A stretch of DNA of 64,000 nt from Bacillota bacterium (GTDB taxonomy: Bacteria; Bacillota; Clostridia; Peptostreptococcales; Anaerovoracaceae), in the NCBI GenBank assembly GCA_022793795.1, contig JAAWDM010000046.1, positions 1 to 64,000 on the forward strand. Direction: 5' to 3'. Within the stretch, counting starts at the first letter, position 1; every line of letters begins with the position of its first letter. The notes beneath the pieces were generated by a model. It saw only the letters and a program-made list of their open reading frames with translations, searched no databases and had not been told where the DNA came from. This document shows positions 45,049-53,776 of this stretch, piece after piece. The position numbers were made by a program, and so were the translations under genes.

Positions 45049-45381
45049 TTAGGTGACTGCAAACTTTCTGGTAGCGTTAAGGTAGCGGGAAAGCATACCC
45101 AGGTTGGCATAATAAAAGGTATATTTGCCCTGAGGCTTGATCTCCACAAGTCCTGATTCCACTAATTTTTTCATATGTTGTGAGATAGTGGCTTGGGCGT
45201 AGTCAAAGCTGGCCACCAGGTCACGGTTGCAGACGTCGATCATGGCCTTGTTGGACTGCATGATGAAGCGGAATAACTCGACTCTAGCTGGATGTGCAAG
45301 TGCGTCTGATACGTTGGCAATCAGGAGAATTTCCTCTGCCAACATATCCTCTGTTCTATCTGTTTCTTTTCTCAGTCTCAT
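45049..45381 (-). CDS. ArsR-family winged-helix regulator
   Basis: The 110-residue protein has an ArsR-type winged helix with LAHPARVELFRFI and the recognition helix segment YAQATISQHMKKLVESGLV. A single CNRDLV cysteine is present rather than the CxC metal site of SmtB/ArsR, so metal sensing is uncertain. It starts directly after the stop of the DUF1015 gene on the same strand and may control the repeated promoters upstream of that gene. Confidence 0.85.
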   Translation of the reverse strand: MRLRKETDRTEDMLAEEILLIANVSDALAHPARVELFRFIMQSNKAMIDVCNRDLVASFDYAQATISQHMKKLVESGLVEIKPQGKYTFYYANLGMLSRYLNATRKFAVT

Positions 45382-45382
45382 G

Positions 45383-46666
45383 CTATTTAATCTTTCTTCC
45401 TTCTAAATAGTATCGTTTTTCTCGGCTATGTCCCATGGAGAAGGTCTTTCGCGGCAGAGCGCCGTCCGCAATGACGCCGCGGAAAAGTTGACCTTTTTCC
45501 ATGGCAGGAAGGAGAAATCCTATGGCGTTTTCTTGTTTAGACAGGTGGATTAGCGCCTCATCGTCATGGATATAATCGATTTCTCCCACATGGGCAGGCA
45601 GCCACTGATCCAGCCAGCTTTGCAAAATTCCGATGGCCAGTTCCCCTTTATTTTTGTCTAGATAAATGGTTCCCTGGCTGTCCTGGGTATACCATTTTAC
45701 TGGGAATCCCAATGTTTCTGCAGCTATGCCATCCTTGGTCACACCGCCTTTTTCTTCGATAGCAGCGTGGGCTTTTAATTCATTGAGCAAAACATCCACA
45801 TCGCATCCGGTGATAATTCGGTGAATCGGTTCGAAGACCTGGGCCTCATCATGAATATTGTTCAGCTCTACTAGAGCATAGCGGGCTGGATGATTGGATA
45901 GGTCGACGCCAGGATTTGCAGCCTTTAGCTCTTCATAGCAGGTTTTGGCCGTAGCCAAGGAGTGGTTGCCATCGCCAGCAGCAAGAATCATAGGCGTACC
46001 GGAAAGTTCGACATACTTTTCAGGCACTGAAGCCGAATATTTTGCAAAGGCAGTGTCAAATCTATGGCAGGCCTCCTCATTGACCAGCCATCCAGTGATA
46101 TGGCCGCCGCCCTCCATCATATCAAAGTCATAGAGTTCTTCGAAGCTATCTTTTTCAGCGGAAACCGGTTCTATAAGAACCTTATCGCAGTCATCGCAAA
46201 GCATGATGACATGTGGGAATTCCAACAGGGCATCCCGACGAACCCGAACCCGAGGAGGGATTCGCTCTAGCACGGTTTTTTCTGTGGCACGAATCGGGGA
46301 GGTGGAGCCTACATGAAAATCATAGGCTTCCAAATCTACCATACCGATGAGCCCCTTCCGTTTGGCGCCGTTTTCTAAGGTGCGCTCTATATAAATGTAA
46401 GCATTTTTTAGTTGGCGAAACAGATTCTCTTCTAAATACTGCTTCATGGTCTCATTGATATGAAGGGTTTTCACCTGTTCCTCGTCGGTTCCCAGCTGAG
46501 CTTCTGGGAGAATCAGATTGTAAGTAGAAGGACTATCCGCTGTAAAGTCCTCCACTCGCTTCCAGTAAGCGGGGTCAGAAGTAAACTGGTCACAGGCGAT
46601 AACCGCCCATTTTTCCATATGTTTTACCTGTGGAAGCAGGATATCAGCAGGTTTAAAAATGTTCAT
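45383..46666 (-). CDS. DUF1015 family protein
   Basis: The 427-residue protein belongs to the DUF1015 family (start FKPADILLPQ, internal GDGNHSLATAKTCYEEL and VELNNIHDEAQVFEPIHR). Biochemical function is not established to my knowledge. AAAGGAGAT precedes the start. It is transcribed leftward from two tandem sigma-A promoters within 108-bp repeats and is followed without a gap by an ArsR-type gene. Confidence 0.8.
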   Translation of the reverse strand: MNIFKPADILLPQVKHMEKWAVIACDQFTSDPAYWKRVEDFTADSPSTYNLILPEAQLGTDEEQVKTLHINETMKQYLEENLFRQLKNAYIYIERTLENGAKRKGLIGMVDLEAYDFHVGSTSPIRATEKTVLERIPPRVRVRRDALLEFPHVIMLCDDCDKVLIEPVSAEKDSFEELYDFDMMEGGGHITGWLVNEEACHRFDTAFAKYSASVPEKYVELSGTPMILAAGDGNHSLATAKTCYEELKAANPGVDLSNHPARYALVELNNIHDEAQVFEPIHRIITGCDVDVLLNELKAHAAIEEKGGVTKDGIAAETLGFPVKWYTQDSQGTIYLDKNKGELAIGILQSWLDQWLPAHVGEIDYIHDDEALIHLSKQENAIGFLLPAMEKGQLFRGVIADGALPRKTFSMGHSREKRYYLEGRKIK

Positions 46667-46702
46667 ACACGTTAATCTCCTTTTAGATAGGATGCATATT
46701 AA

Positions 46703-46945
46703 GGGCGCATCCCAATGGGTTCATTATACCATGACGGCACAGGTTTTCCAAGGTCATGATTCAATGAACGCTACCATACGGCAACGCCGGCGCCCATACT
46801 CTATATTATAGGGCGCATCCCAATGGGTTCATTATACCATGACGCACCAAGCCTTTCAAGGTCATGATTCAATGAACGCTTCCCTTCGGCAACGCCGGCG
46901 CTCACTCTGGCGTGGCAAGGGTCGCATCTCATGAGGGTTCATTTC
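46703..46945 (-). promoter_or_regulatory. tandem 108-bp repeats, each carrying a sigma-A promoter
   Basis: Units begin at 46703, 46811 and 46919 (period 108), the third being partial. Read on the minus strand, units 1 and 2 have -35/-10 pairs TTGGAA (46746-46751) with TATAAT (46723-46728) and TTGAAA (46854-46859) with TATAAT (46831-46836), each with 17-bp spacing. ATCATGACC before -35 and GTCATGG before -10 flank both, as at the methyltransferase promoter (15051-15079). The repeats give the DUF1015 gene at least two promoters with a common operator-like dyad. Confidence 0.8.
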
Positions 46946-46984
46946 GCCTGTGTAAAACTTTGTAATTCCTTCAATATAATACAC

Positions 46985-47190
46985 GTTTCACCCTTTTAGC
47001 CCATACAGGCAGGGCTGTTTTCCGCCATAAACATGTATTTTAAAAGTTAAAACGTAATTCTCTACAACATGTTGCCTTGCATAAATCGCAGCCACCCCAT
47101 CAAACGGGTGTTTTTTCGTCTCGTTCACTTTGCGGCCTTGGCGGGACTCATCGTCCTATAAAAGTACCAGCTGGAGAATCCAGCTGGCAG
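46985..47190 (-). ncRNA. candidate structured RNA in a gene-free gap
   Basis: The 46946-47343 gap holds four hairpins: CCAGCTGG-N5-CCAGCTGG (47167-47187), GGAC-N5-GTCC (47144-47156), CACCC/GGGTG (47093-47110) and AGCCC/GGGCT near 47000. A plus-strand frame at 47077-47325 has no ribosome site and is not protein-like. I suspect a conserved ncRNA read leftward, possibly of the Firmicutes raiA-motif class, but that class assignment is from memory and weak. Confidence 0.3.
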
Positions 47191-47343
47191 AGAAACTTTA
47201 TTAACCTAAATCACTCTTTCCGTAAAGATGATTCTCGGTTATGGTTTGTCATTTATCTTGTACTCAAAGAGGCATCGGATAGCTACCGGCTCGTCCGCAA
47301 TTCCGGTTTCTATACGATGGAATAGATGAGTTTTTATATGGGT

Positions 47344-47577
47344 TTAAATCCGTTCTTGTTTTCTCCGCAACCCAATGGCAGTCCGTTTTGTCAGGTTGTA
47401 AGCCAACAGGAAGAAGTCCTCTGTAGGCAATGCCATCAAGGATTCTGCATCTTTTACAATCAAGTCGCTTACGATTTTCAGACAATCTTCCGTTAGCGCT
47501 TCATCTTCCAAAATGGAATAAGCCAGCCGGTATAGTTTTCTTTTGAGATAGGTGTTTGATAAATTAGTCATAGTCAT
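47344..47577 (-). CDS. small helical protein, family not recognised
   Basis: This 77-residue protein is mostly charged helix (YLKRKLYRLAYSILEDEAL). Its ATG overlaps the stop of the HTH gene upstream by four bases (ATGA), so the pair is translationally coupled and its function is probably tied to that regulator. No motif is recognised. Confidence 0.55.
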   Translation of the reverse strand: MTMTNLSNTYLKRKLYRLAYSILEDEALTEDCLKIVSDLIVKDAESLMALPTEDFFLLAYNLTKRTAIGLRRKQERI

Positions 47578-47908
47578 TTCAGTGTATCAGGTCCATAACC
47601 TGTAGTGGTGTTTAATACGGATAAGGCTTCTTTTAAATGGCTTTCGATGGTGGCCATTTGATTAACGCTTAGGATATCGTTTTGGCTGTCCTTTGGTGAT
47701 GCACCTAGAACTAGAGTGTCCAATGAAATCCCAAGGGCAGTACAAATTTTGACAATGTTCTTTAATTTTGCAGAACATAATCCTCGTTCGACTTTCGATA
47801 TATGATTGGTGGACAGACCGGTTGTTCAGCAAGCTGCTCTTGCGACATATTTTTAGCAGTTCTGACCTTTTTAATGCGTGTACCGATTTTGGCATCAAAA
47901 TCATTCAT
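47574..47908 (-). pseudogene. Xre-family HTH regulator with a one-base frameshift
   Basis: The frame opens at ATG 47908 after AAAGGAG and reads to NMSQEQLAEQ, then shifts near 47817-47827. With one added base (an A in the GAACAACC stretch) it continues as TGLSTNHISKVERG, completing the helix-turn-helix, and runs to a stop at 47574, about 111 residues in total. It may be a decayed gene or a sequence error. It is coupled to the small gene downstream. Confidence 0.7.
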
Positions 47909-48047
47909 ATGAAATTCTCCTTTATATGTATTTTAGTAAAATAGAAGGGGAAATACCACGGACGAGGAGATTAGTAGAACTAATCCTATAGAATTGATTA
48001 TTCTTAAGAACAGGTCCTAAAAACAAAGATATCCCCCTGAAATAGAT

Positions 48048-48090
48048 AGATGCAAAAAAATTTGCATCTGACAAAAGTAAATGATATAAT
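48048..48090 (+). promoter_or_regulatory. sigma-A promoter overlapped by activator palindrome
   Basis: TTGCAT (48062-48067) and TATAAT (48085-48090) are separated by 17 bp. The dyad AGATGCAAA-N4-TTTGCATCT (48048-48069) covers the -35 element and resembles the TGCAAAATATTTTGCA pair after the gene, implying autorepression by the activator. Confidence 0.7.
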
Positions 48091-48163
48091 CAGGATATAT
48101 TTACATAAAAATAAGGATTTGCATATGGTGCGAATTCACACCATACCTTGGGAGGTGTCACCG

Positions 48164-49618
48164 TTGAAGGCGGAATACTACGAAAAAATCATATATGAAC
48201 TGATTAACCTGGTAGACGAAGGTATTTATATCGTGGATAAGGATGGTCTAGGCGCTTTTTATAATCACACCATGGCTGATTTGGAAAAGGTCAATGTGGA
48301 GGATGTACTAGGCAAGAAGTTTCATGAGGCATTCCCCGACTTTAACCTGGAGGATTCCACCATGTTTAAAGCCCTGAAAAAGCGGGAATCCACTGTGCGT
48401 CAGCAGCAGACTTATAAGAATCTATATGGAAAGGAAATTACCACCATTAACAGCACCATTCCTGTTATCGTAGGTGGCGAGACGGTAGCTGCCATTGAAG
48501 TGGCCAAGGATATTACAGATATTCGCCAAATGTCCGATAAGTTGATGGAACTTCGGGAAGGAGTGGCTAGAAGAAATCGGCGAAAAAGCGATGAACCACC
48601 ATCAGGCGAGGATGATAATGGTAATAGCAAGACGGCAACAGAGGGCCCGAAGGGGATTCGCCGCTATTCCTTTGAGGATATATGGGGGGAAAGTCCAGAG
48701 ATAAAAGAAGTAGTGGAGCGAGCGAAGCGGGCAGCAGCCATTGATGCATCGGTGTTTATCTATGGAGAGACGGGTACCGGTAAGGAGTTGTTCGCCCAAA
48801 GTATTCACTATGGCGGAATCAGGAAAGACAAGCCGTTTTTAGCCCAGAACTGTGCGGCCATACCAGAGCCCCTTCTGGAGGGTATGCTCTTTGGCACGGC
48901 GAAGGGAGGATTTACCGGAGCTGTGGACAGAGCGGGACTTTTTGAACAGGCGAGCGGAGGCACCCTTCTTTTAGATGAAATCAGCGCCATGCCCTATGAT
49001 TTGCAAAGTAAACTGCTCCGTGTATTGCAAGAAAACTATATCCGCAGAGTAGGCGGCGCCAAGGATATTCCAGTGGATGTGCGTATCATTGCCACCGTCA
49101 ACGAAGCGCCAGAGGATTTGATGGTGCAAGGAAAGCTGCGAAAGGACCTCTATTATCGACTCAACGTGGTCAATATTTCCATTCCACCCCTTCGGGAACG
49201 GCAGGACGATATTTTGGTATTGGCAGAGCGTTTTTTGGAAAAGCATAATCAAAGGTTTCATAAAGAGATTTGGATGATTACCGATGGGGCTGGAAAAAAG
49301 CTGCGCTCCCACGATTACCCGGGGAATGTGAGAGAACTGGAAAACATCATCGAGCAGGCTGTTTCCATGGCTGACCATGACCATGTATTGACGGAGAAGC
49401 TGCTTTCTATGCCAGGCAGCAGTAAGAAAAGTCGCGGAGTGGTAAGCAAATATGTGGTCAATGAGCCCCTTCATGAGTATATGGAAACCATTGAAGGGCA
49501 GATCATTAAGGAAGCTATCATTAATGCCGGCGGAAATATCAGTAAGGCTGCTGAAGCCTTGCAAATGAAACGTCAGACCCTACAACATAAGTTGAAAAAG
49601 TATAAGATTATGGGATAG
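48164..49618 (+). CDS. sigma-54-dependent PAS-AAA-Fis activator of the ornithine operon
   Basis: The protein has about 484 residues: a PAS domain (about 10-120, with VDEGIYIVDKDG), a basic/acidic linker, an AAA+ domain with Walker A GETGTGKE and a GGFTGA sigma-54 loop, Walker B GGTLLLDE, and a Fis-type helix-turn-helix (KAAEALQMKRQTLQHKL). The promoter at 48062-48090 lies inside the longest frame, and GGGAGGTG precedes the TTG at 48164, so I start there; ATG 48125 is the alternative. It sits directly upstream of the -24/-12 promoter of ord and likely responds to ornithine or a related metabolite. Confidence 0.87.
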   Translation: MKAEYYEKIIYELINLVDEGIYIVDKDGLGAFYNHTMADLEKVNVEDVLGKKFHEAFPDFNLEDSTMFKALKKRESTVRQQQTYKNLYGKEITTINSTIPVIVGGETVAAIEVAKDITDIRQMSDKLMELREGVARRNRRKSDEPPSGEDDNGNSKTATEGPKGIRRYSFEDIWGESPEIKEVVERAKRAAAIDASVFIYGETGTGKELFAQSIHYGGIRKDKPFLAQNCAAIPEPLLEGMLFGTAKGGFTGAVDRAGLFEQASGGTLLLDEISAMPYDLQSKLLRVLQENYIRRVGGAKDIPVDVRIIATVNEAPEDLMVQGKLRKDLYYRLNVVNISIPPLRERQDDILVLAERFLEKHNQRFHKEIWMITDGAGKKLRSHDYPGNVRELENIIEQAVSMADHDHVLTEKLLSMPGSSKKSRGVVSKYVVNEPLHEYMETIEGQIIKEAIINAGGNISKAAEALQMKRQTLQHKLKKYKIMG

Positions 49619-49619
49619 A

Positions 49620-49658
49620 TGCAAAATATTTTGCATATTTAGTGCAAAATATTTTGCA
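49620..49658. promoter_or_regulatory. paired activator-binding palindromes
   Basis: TGCAAAATATTTTGCA occurs twice, at 49620-49635 and 49643-49658, 23 bp start to start (about two helical turns). The pair lies about 190 bp upstream of the -24/-12 promoter, the usual distance for enhancer sites of sigma-54 activators. A related dyad overlaps the activator's own promoter. Confidence 0.75.
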
Positions 49659-49846
49659 GTTTTTGGAACCTTTGGAACATCCAATGGAGAATCTTTCAAA
49701 TCTTCGAAGAAAGACCTGGGAAAGAAAAAAATATTTTTGTAAAATGGGACAAAAAAAGGAAGATGAGGCAGAAAGTTTTGGATAAAACTCATAAATTTTC
49801 CATAGAAGGACAAAATAATAAAGTATACAATATGGCAAATTAAAGA

Positions 49847-49863
49847 TGGCACGGACTTTGCTA
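49847..49863 (+). promoter_or_regulatory. sigma-54 promoter of the ornithine operon
   Basis: TGGCAC-GGACT-TTGC matches the consensus exactly, 93 bp before the ord start codon. A hairpin (CTCC-TCGCA around a short loop, 49891-49917) lies in the leader. Confidence 0.88.
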
Positions 49864-49955
49864 TATATAAATAGCAATACAGTCTTCAAACGCTCCTCGC
49901 AGGTGCGATGGGAGGAGAAACGTTAAAAATTATGGGAAAAAGGAGAATGAAAAGA

Positions 49956-51017
49956 ATGGAAAATGTAAAAGTAATTCTGTGGGGCCTGGGCGCCATGGGC
50001 GGCGGAATCGGTAAAATGCTGGCTAAGAAAAAGGGCGTTGACATCGTTGGCGCTATCGACATCGGCGGTAAGCTGGGCAAGAGCCTGTACGAGGTGGTTC
50101 CAGGCATCGAGAGAGGCGACAGAGCCGACGTTATCGTGGGAACTGCTGATGAAGTAATCAAGCCGGGCGCAGCTGACATCGTAGTTGTCTGCACAGATTC
50201 CTTTACTGCTAAGGTTTATGACAAGCTGGTTAAGGTTATGGAAAACGGCATGAACGTTATCACTTCTGCTGAAGAGATGGCTTACCCGCAGGCACAGGAG
50301 CCGGAACTGGCTAAAAAGCTGGACGAAATCGCTAAGAAGAACGGCGTAACCGTACTGGGAACTGGTATCAACCCTGGTTTAATCATGGATTTACTGGTTA
50401 TCCTGTGGACTGGCGCATGTGAGAGCGTAGACCACATCGTTTCCAGACGTGTAAACAGCTTATCTCCGTTTGGACCGGCTGTAATGGAAGAGCAGGGTAT
50501 TGGTATCACCGTGGATGAGTTCAATGCCAGAAAGGCTGACGGCACCATGGCTGGACACGTTGGTTTTGCTGAATCCGTAGGCATGATTACGGATGCTCTC
50601 GGCTGGAAACTGGATAAATTCGAGCAGGATATGGAACCGATCGTAACGGATGTTGATAGAAAATCTCCTTACGGATTCGCTCCTGCCGGCCACGTTGCAG
50701 GCGTAGCGATGAAGGGTTGGGGAACCGTTGACGGTGAAGTAAAGATCGAAATGGATCATCCTCAGCAGATCGAGCCAGAGCAGGTTGGCGTACACACTGG
50801 CGATTATGTAATCATCAAGGGAACTCCGGACGTAAACATGTCCAATACTCCGGAAATCGAAGGCGGTATCGGAACTATGGCTATGATCCTAAACACCATT
50901 CCGCATGTTATCAATGCAAGACCTGGTCTTAAGACTATGATCGACATTCCGGTTCCAAGAGCCATCATGGGCGACATGAGAGACATGATCTGCGAAGAAT
51001 GTAAGATCGTAAAATAG
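49956..51017 (+). CDS. ord: 2,4-diaminopentanoate dehydrogenase
   Basis: The 353-residue NAD(P)-dependent enzyme oxidatively deaminates 2,4-diaminopentanoate to 2-amino-4-ketopentanoate. GLGAMGGGIGKML near the N-terminus is the dinucleotide-binding motif; GTGINPGLIMDLLV (about 132) is typical of the family, related to dihydrodipicolinate reductase. I chose ATG 49956, ten bases after AAGGAG; earlier ATGs overlap the ribosome site. It is the first ornithine gene after the sigma-54 promoter. Codon use is notably optimised, as in oraS and oraE. Confidence 0.9.
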   Translation: MENVKVILWGLGAMGGGIGKMLAKKKGVDIVGAIDIGGKLGKSLYEVVPGIERGDRADVIVGTADEVIKPGAADIVVVCTDSFTAKVYDKLVKVMENGMNVITSAEEMAYPQAQEPELAKKLDEIAKKNGVTVLGTGINPGLIMDLLVILWTGACESVDHIVSRRVNSLSPFGPAVMEEQGIGITVDEFNARKADGTMAGHVGFAESVGMITDALGWKLDKFEQDMEPIVTDVDRKSPYGFAPAGHVAGVAMKGWGTVDGEVKIEMDHPQQIEPEQVGVHTGDYVIIKGTPDVNMSNTPEIEGGIGTMAMILNTIPHVINARPGLKTMIDIPVPRAIMGDMRDMICEECKIVK

Positions 51018-51030
51018 ATAGAAAGAAGAA

Positions 51031-51074
51031 AATGCCCCAGGCTGGCCTTTTAAGCAGGCGGGGTTTGGGGCATT
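51031..51074 (+). terminator. hairpin between ord and oraS
   Basis: AATGCCCCA pairs with TGGGGCATT around a G/C-rich interior. No clear U-run follows, so partial attenuation or mRNA processing is more likely than full termination. Confidence 0.6.
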
Positions 51075-51107
51075 ACCATATGTGAATTTGATAAGGGAGA
51101 ATTGAGA

Positions 51108-51470
51108 ATGAAAAGAGCTGATGATTTTGAACAGAGAAGACAGCATATCGCTGGTCTTTCTGATCAGGAACTTTACGACAGATTCTGGGAGTTGACTGCA
51201 CAGGTAGTCGATCCGCTGCTGGAACTGGGAAGAAAAAACACCACACCTTCCGTTGAGAGAGCTGTTCTGCTCCGTATGGGCGTTTCCTCTCTGGATACAC
51301 AGAAAATCGTGGAAGGCTGCATAGACAGAGGTCTGATGGGACATGGCGCTGGACATGTTGTCTACAAGATTTCCAAAGAAAAGGGCATCTCCATTAGAGA
51401 AGCCAGCGAAAAGCTGGCCCAGGGCGAATACTGGGACGATGCAGTAGCGCTGTTTAGGGGAGGTAAATAA
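51108..51470 (+). CDS. oraS: D-ornithine 4,5-aminomutase, small subunit
   Basis: The 120-residue protein matches the small subunit of the B12- and PLP-dependent aminomutase that converts D-ornithine to 2,4-diaminopentanoate. The ATG at 51108 follows AAGGGAG by eight bases. It ends one base before oraE, and its length and position are standard for the pair. Confidence 0.92.
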   Translation: MKRADDFEQRRQHIAGLSDQELYDRFWELTAQVVDPLLELGRKNTTPSVERAVLLRMGVSSLDTQKIVEGCIDRGLMGHGAGHVVYKISKEKGISIREASEKLAQGEYWDDAVALFRGGK

Positions 51471-51471
51471 G

Positions 51472-53688
51472 ATGGCAGATTTCGAATTGAAACCAAACGA
51501 AAAGTTAGACGTAAGAGAAATCCTGAAGGATTTAGACAAATATGAGCCGAGAAGAAGAGGTTGGACTTGGAGAAAGCCAGCGCCGAATCTGAAAATGGGG
51601 CCTTTTGAGTATCACGATGTAACCGAGCCTCTCCAGAACGGCGTAGGTCTGCCGCCAGCCAAATATTTTGAAAATATCGACCCACAGCCAATGCCGGTCA
51701 TCACTACTGAAATCGCTTCCGGTCGTTTTGAAGACGATATTCGCAGAATGAGAATGGCTGCATGGCATGGCGCTGACCATATCATGGTTATCAGACATAT
51801 GGGGCAGTCCCACATCGATGGTCTGATGGAAGGTACGCCGCAAGGTATCGGTGGTATTCCTGTAACCCGTAAGCAGGTAAGAGCCCAGAGAAAGGCTCTG
51901 GACATTATTGAGGATGAAGTTGGCCGTCCAATCAACTATCATTCCTATGTATCTGGTGTTGCAGGCCCTGATGTAGCCGTTATGTTCGCTGAAGAGGGTA
52001 TTAACGGCGCCCATCAAGACCCGCAGTACAACGTACTTTACAGAGACATCAACTGTGTTCGTTCCTTTGTAGACGCTTGCGAATCCAAGAAAATCTTAGC
52101 TTGGGCTGGCATCCTGCAGATCGATGGCGCACATAACGCCAACGCTACCGCTAGAGAGGCATGGAAGGTTATGCCAGAGTTAATCGTACAGCATGCCATT
52201 AACTCTCTGTTCTCTGAAAAGGTTGGCATTAAGCCGGAAAACATTGCCCTGTCCACAGTACCTCCGACAGCAACGCCGGCTCCTTGTATGTATTATGACC
52301 TGCCGTATGCAGTGGCTCTTCGCGACATCTGCGGCAGATATAAGATGAGAGCACAGCAGAATACCAAGTATATCTGCTCTTCCGTAAGAGAAGCTACCGT
52401 AACCCATGTGATGAACATGTTCATTTCCAAGTTGACCAGCGCTGACATCCAGTCCACCATCACACCAGACGAAGGTAGAAACGTTCCATGGCACATTTAC
52501 AACATGGAAGCAGTGGACAATGCAAAACAGGCCCTCATCGGTATGGACGGCTTGATGGAAATGGTTGAGCTGAAAAAGGACGGACCGCTCCGCGAGATGG
52601 CGCGTGACCTGAAGGAGAGAGCTTGCCTGTTCATGGAAGAAATCATTGAGGTCGGCGGTTATTTCCAGGCTGTACAGGAAGGCTTCTTTGTAGACTCTGC
52701 AAAATATCCTGAAAGAAACGGCGACGGTATTGCTCGTAAAATTGAAGGCGGCGTAGGCTATGGTTACATCTTTGAAAGAGAAGACGACTACATGGCTCCT
52801 GTAACCGCTCACTTCGGTTACAACAACGTAGAGCAGTACGGCGGAGACCCTGAGGATCCGGCTGCACTGATCGGCGGATGTACTTTCGAAGACAGAAGCA
52901 AGATCGTATTCATCGACGAGCTGGATGAAGAAGACTGCGTAGACCGCAGACTGGAAAAGGTTGAAAAATACCTGGACGGCGATGCAATTAAGCCTGAAAT
53001 GGAATGGTGCGGCGACGGCGTTGTACTGATGACCATGATGATTCCAGCCAATACTAGAACTGCAGAAGCTGCGGCCCTGGAAATCGGACGTAAACTGGGA
53101 CTTGAAAATCCTGAAGTAACTTCTAAGGAAGTGATGCAGGAGGCAGAAGGTACCAGAATTGAAATGAAGGGTAAGGTTACATTTGATGTAGATCCTTCTA
53201 CCTTAGAGATTCCGCCTGAACCGCACCACCTGGACGATGCGACCCTGTATAAGGAATTTGAGGAACATCCAATGGTAGTGGTATGCGGTACTGTTGGCGA
53301 GGATGAACACTCTGTAGGTCTTCGCGAAATCATCAACATCAAGCACGGCGGCATCGAGAAGTGGGGCATCAAGGTAAACTACCTGGGCACTTCTGTTCCA
53401 GTAGAAAAGCTGGTTGATGCAGCTATCGAGCTGAATGCCAACGCAATCCTGGCATCCACCATCATCTCTCACGACAATATTCACTATAAGAATATGAAGA
53501 GAATCAATGATTTGGCCATCGAAAAGGGCATCAGAGATAAGGTGATTATTGCTGCCGGCGGTACCCAGGTAATTCCTGACGACGCTGTTAAGACTGGCAT
53601 CGATGCTGGTTTCGGCAGAGATTCCCATGGTATCGACGTGGCTACCTTCCTGGCTGAAGAGGCTATGAGAAGAAGAGGCGAACTGTAA
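51472..53688 (+). CDS. oraE: D-ornithine 4,5-aminomutase, large subunit (B12 and PLP)
   Basis: The 738-residue catalytic subunit has an N-terminal TIM-barrel PLP domain and a C-terminal cobalamin-binding Rossmann domain. DEHSVG gives the DxHxxG motif with His613 as lower axial cobalt ligand; LASTIISHD and AAGGTQVIPDDA follow in the B12 domain. GGGAGG precedes the ATG. Codon usage is strongly biased, as for a highly expressed gene. A terminator follows. It depends on reactivation because radical B12 enzymes inactivate, a probable role for the GlmL-like protein downstream. Confidence 0.95.
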   Translation: MADFELKPNEKLDVREILKDLDKYEPRRRGWTWRKPAPNLKMGPFEYHDVTEPLQNGVGLPPAKYFENIDPQPMPVITTEIASGRFEDDIRRMRMAAWHGADHIMVIRHMGQSHIDGLMEGTPQGIGGIPVTRKQVRAQRKALDIIEDEVGRPINYHSYVSGVAGPDVAVMFAEEGINGAHQDPQYNVLYRDINCVRSFVDACESKKILAWAGILQIDGAHNANATAREAWKVMPELIVQHAINSLFSEKVGIKPENIALSTVPPTATPAPCMYYDLPYAVALRDICGRYKMRAQQNTKYICSSVREATVTHVMNMFISKLTSADIQSTITPDEGRNVPWHIYNMEAVDNAKQALIGMDGLMEMVELKKDGPLREMARDLKERACLFMEEIIEVGGYFQAVQEGFFVDSAKYPERNGDGIARKIEGGVGYGYIFEREDDYMAPVTAHFGYNNVEQYGGDPEDPAALIGGCTFEDRSKIVFIDELDEEDCVDRRLEKVEKYLDGDAIKPEMEWCGDGVVLMTMMIPANTRTAEAAALEIGRKLGLENPEVTSKEVMQEAEGTRIEMKGKVTFDVDPSTLEIPPEPHHLDDATLYKEFEEHPMVVVCGTVGEDEHSVGLREIINIKHGGIEKWGIKVNYLGTSVPVEKLVDAAIELNANAILASTIISHDNIHYKNMKRINDLAIEKGIRDKVIIAAGGTQVIPDDAVKTGIDAGFGRDSHGIDVATFLAEEAMRRRGEL

Positions 53689-53740
53689 AGGAAAACAGGT
53701 TTGGAGGCAGCGGCATGAGTTGCGTCCAAAATCCGAAAAT

Positions 53741-53776
53741 CAGAGGGGCGGGGCGTAAGCCCGGCCCCTTTTTTGT
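53741..53776 (+). terminator. intrinsic terminator after oraE
   Basis: GGGGCGGGGC-gtaa-GCCCGGCCCC followed by six T. Confidence 0.9.

Noticed and set aside
47120-47190. Hammerhead ribozyme on the minus strand (GATGAGTCC and CGAAA segments)
   Set aside because: The conserved CUGANGA core is not complete (the U is missing) and no cleavage site with a closing stem III is visible.
47077-47325. 82-codon open frame on the plus strand
   Set aside because: There is no ribosome site, the composition is not protein-like, and it overlaps strong DNA hairpins better explained as RNA structure.
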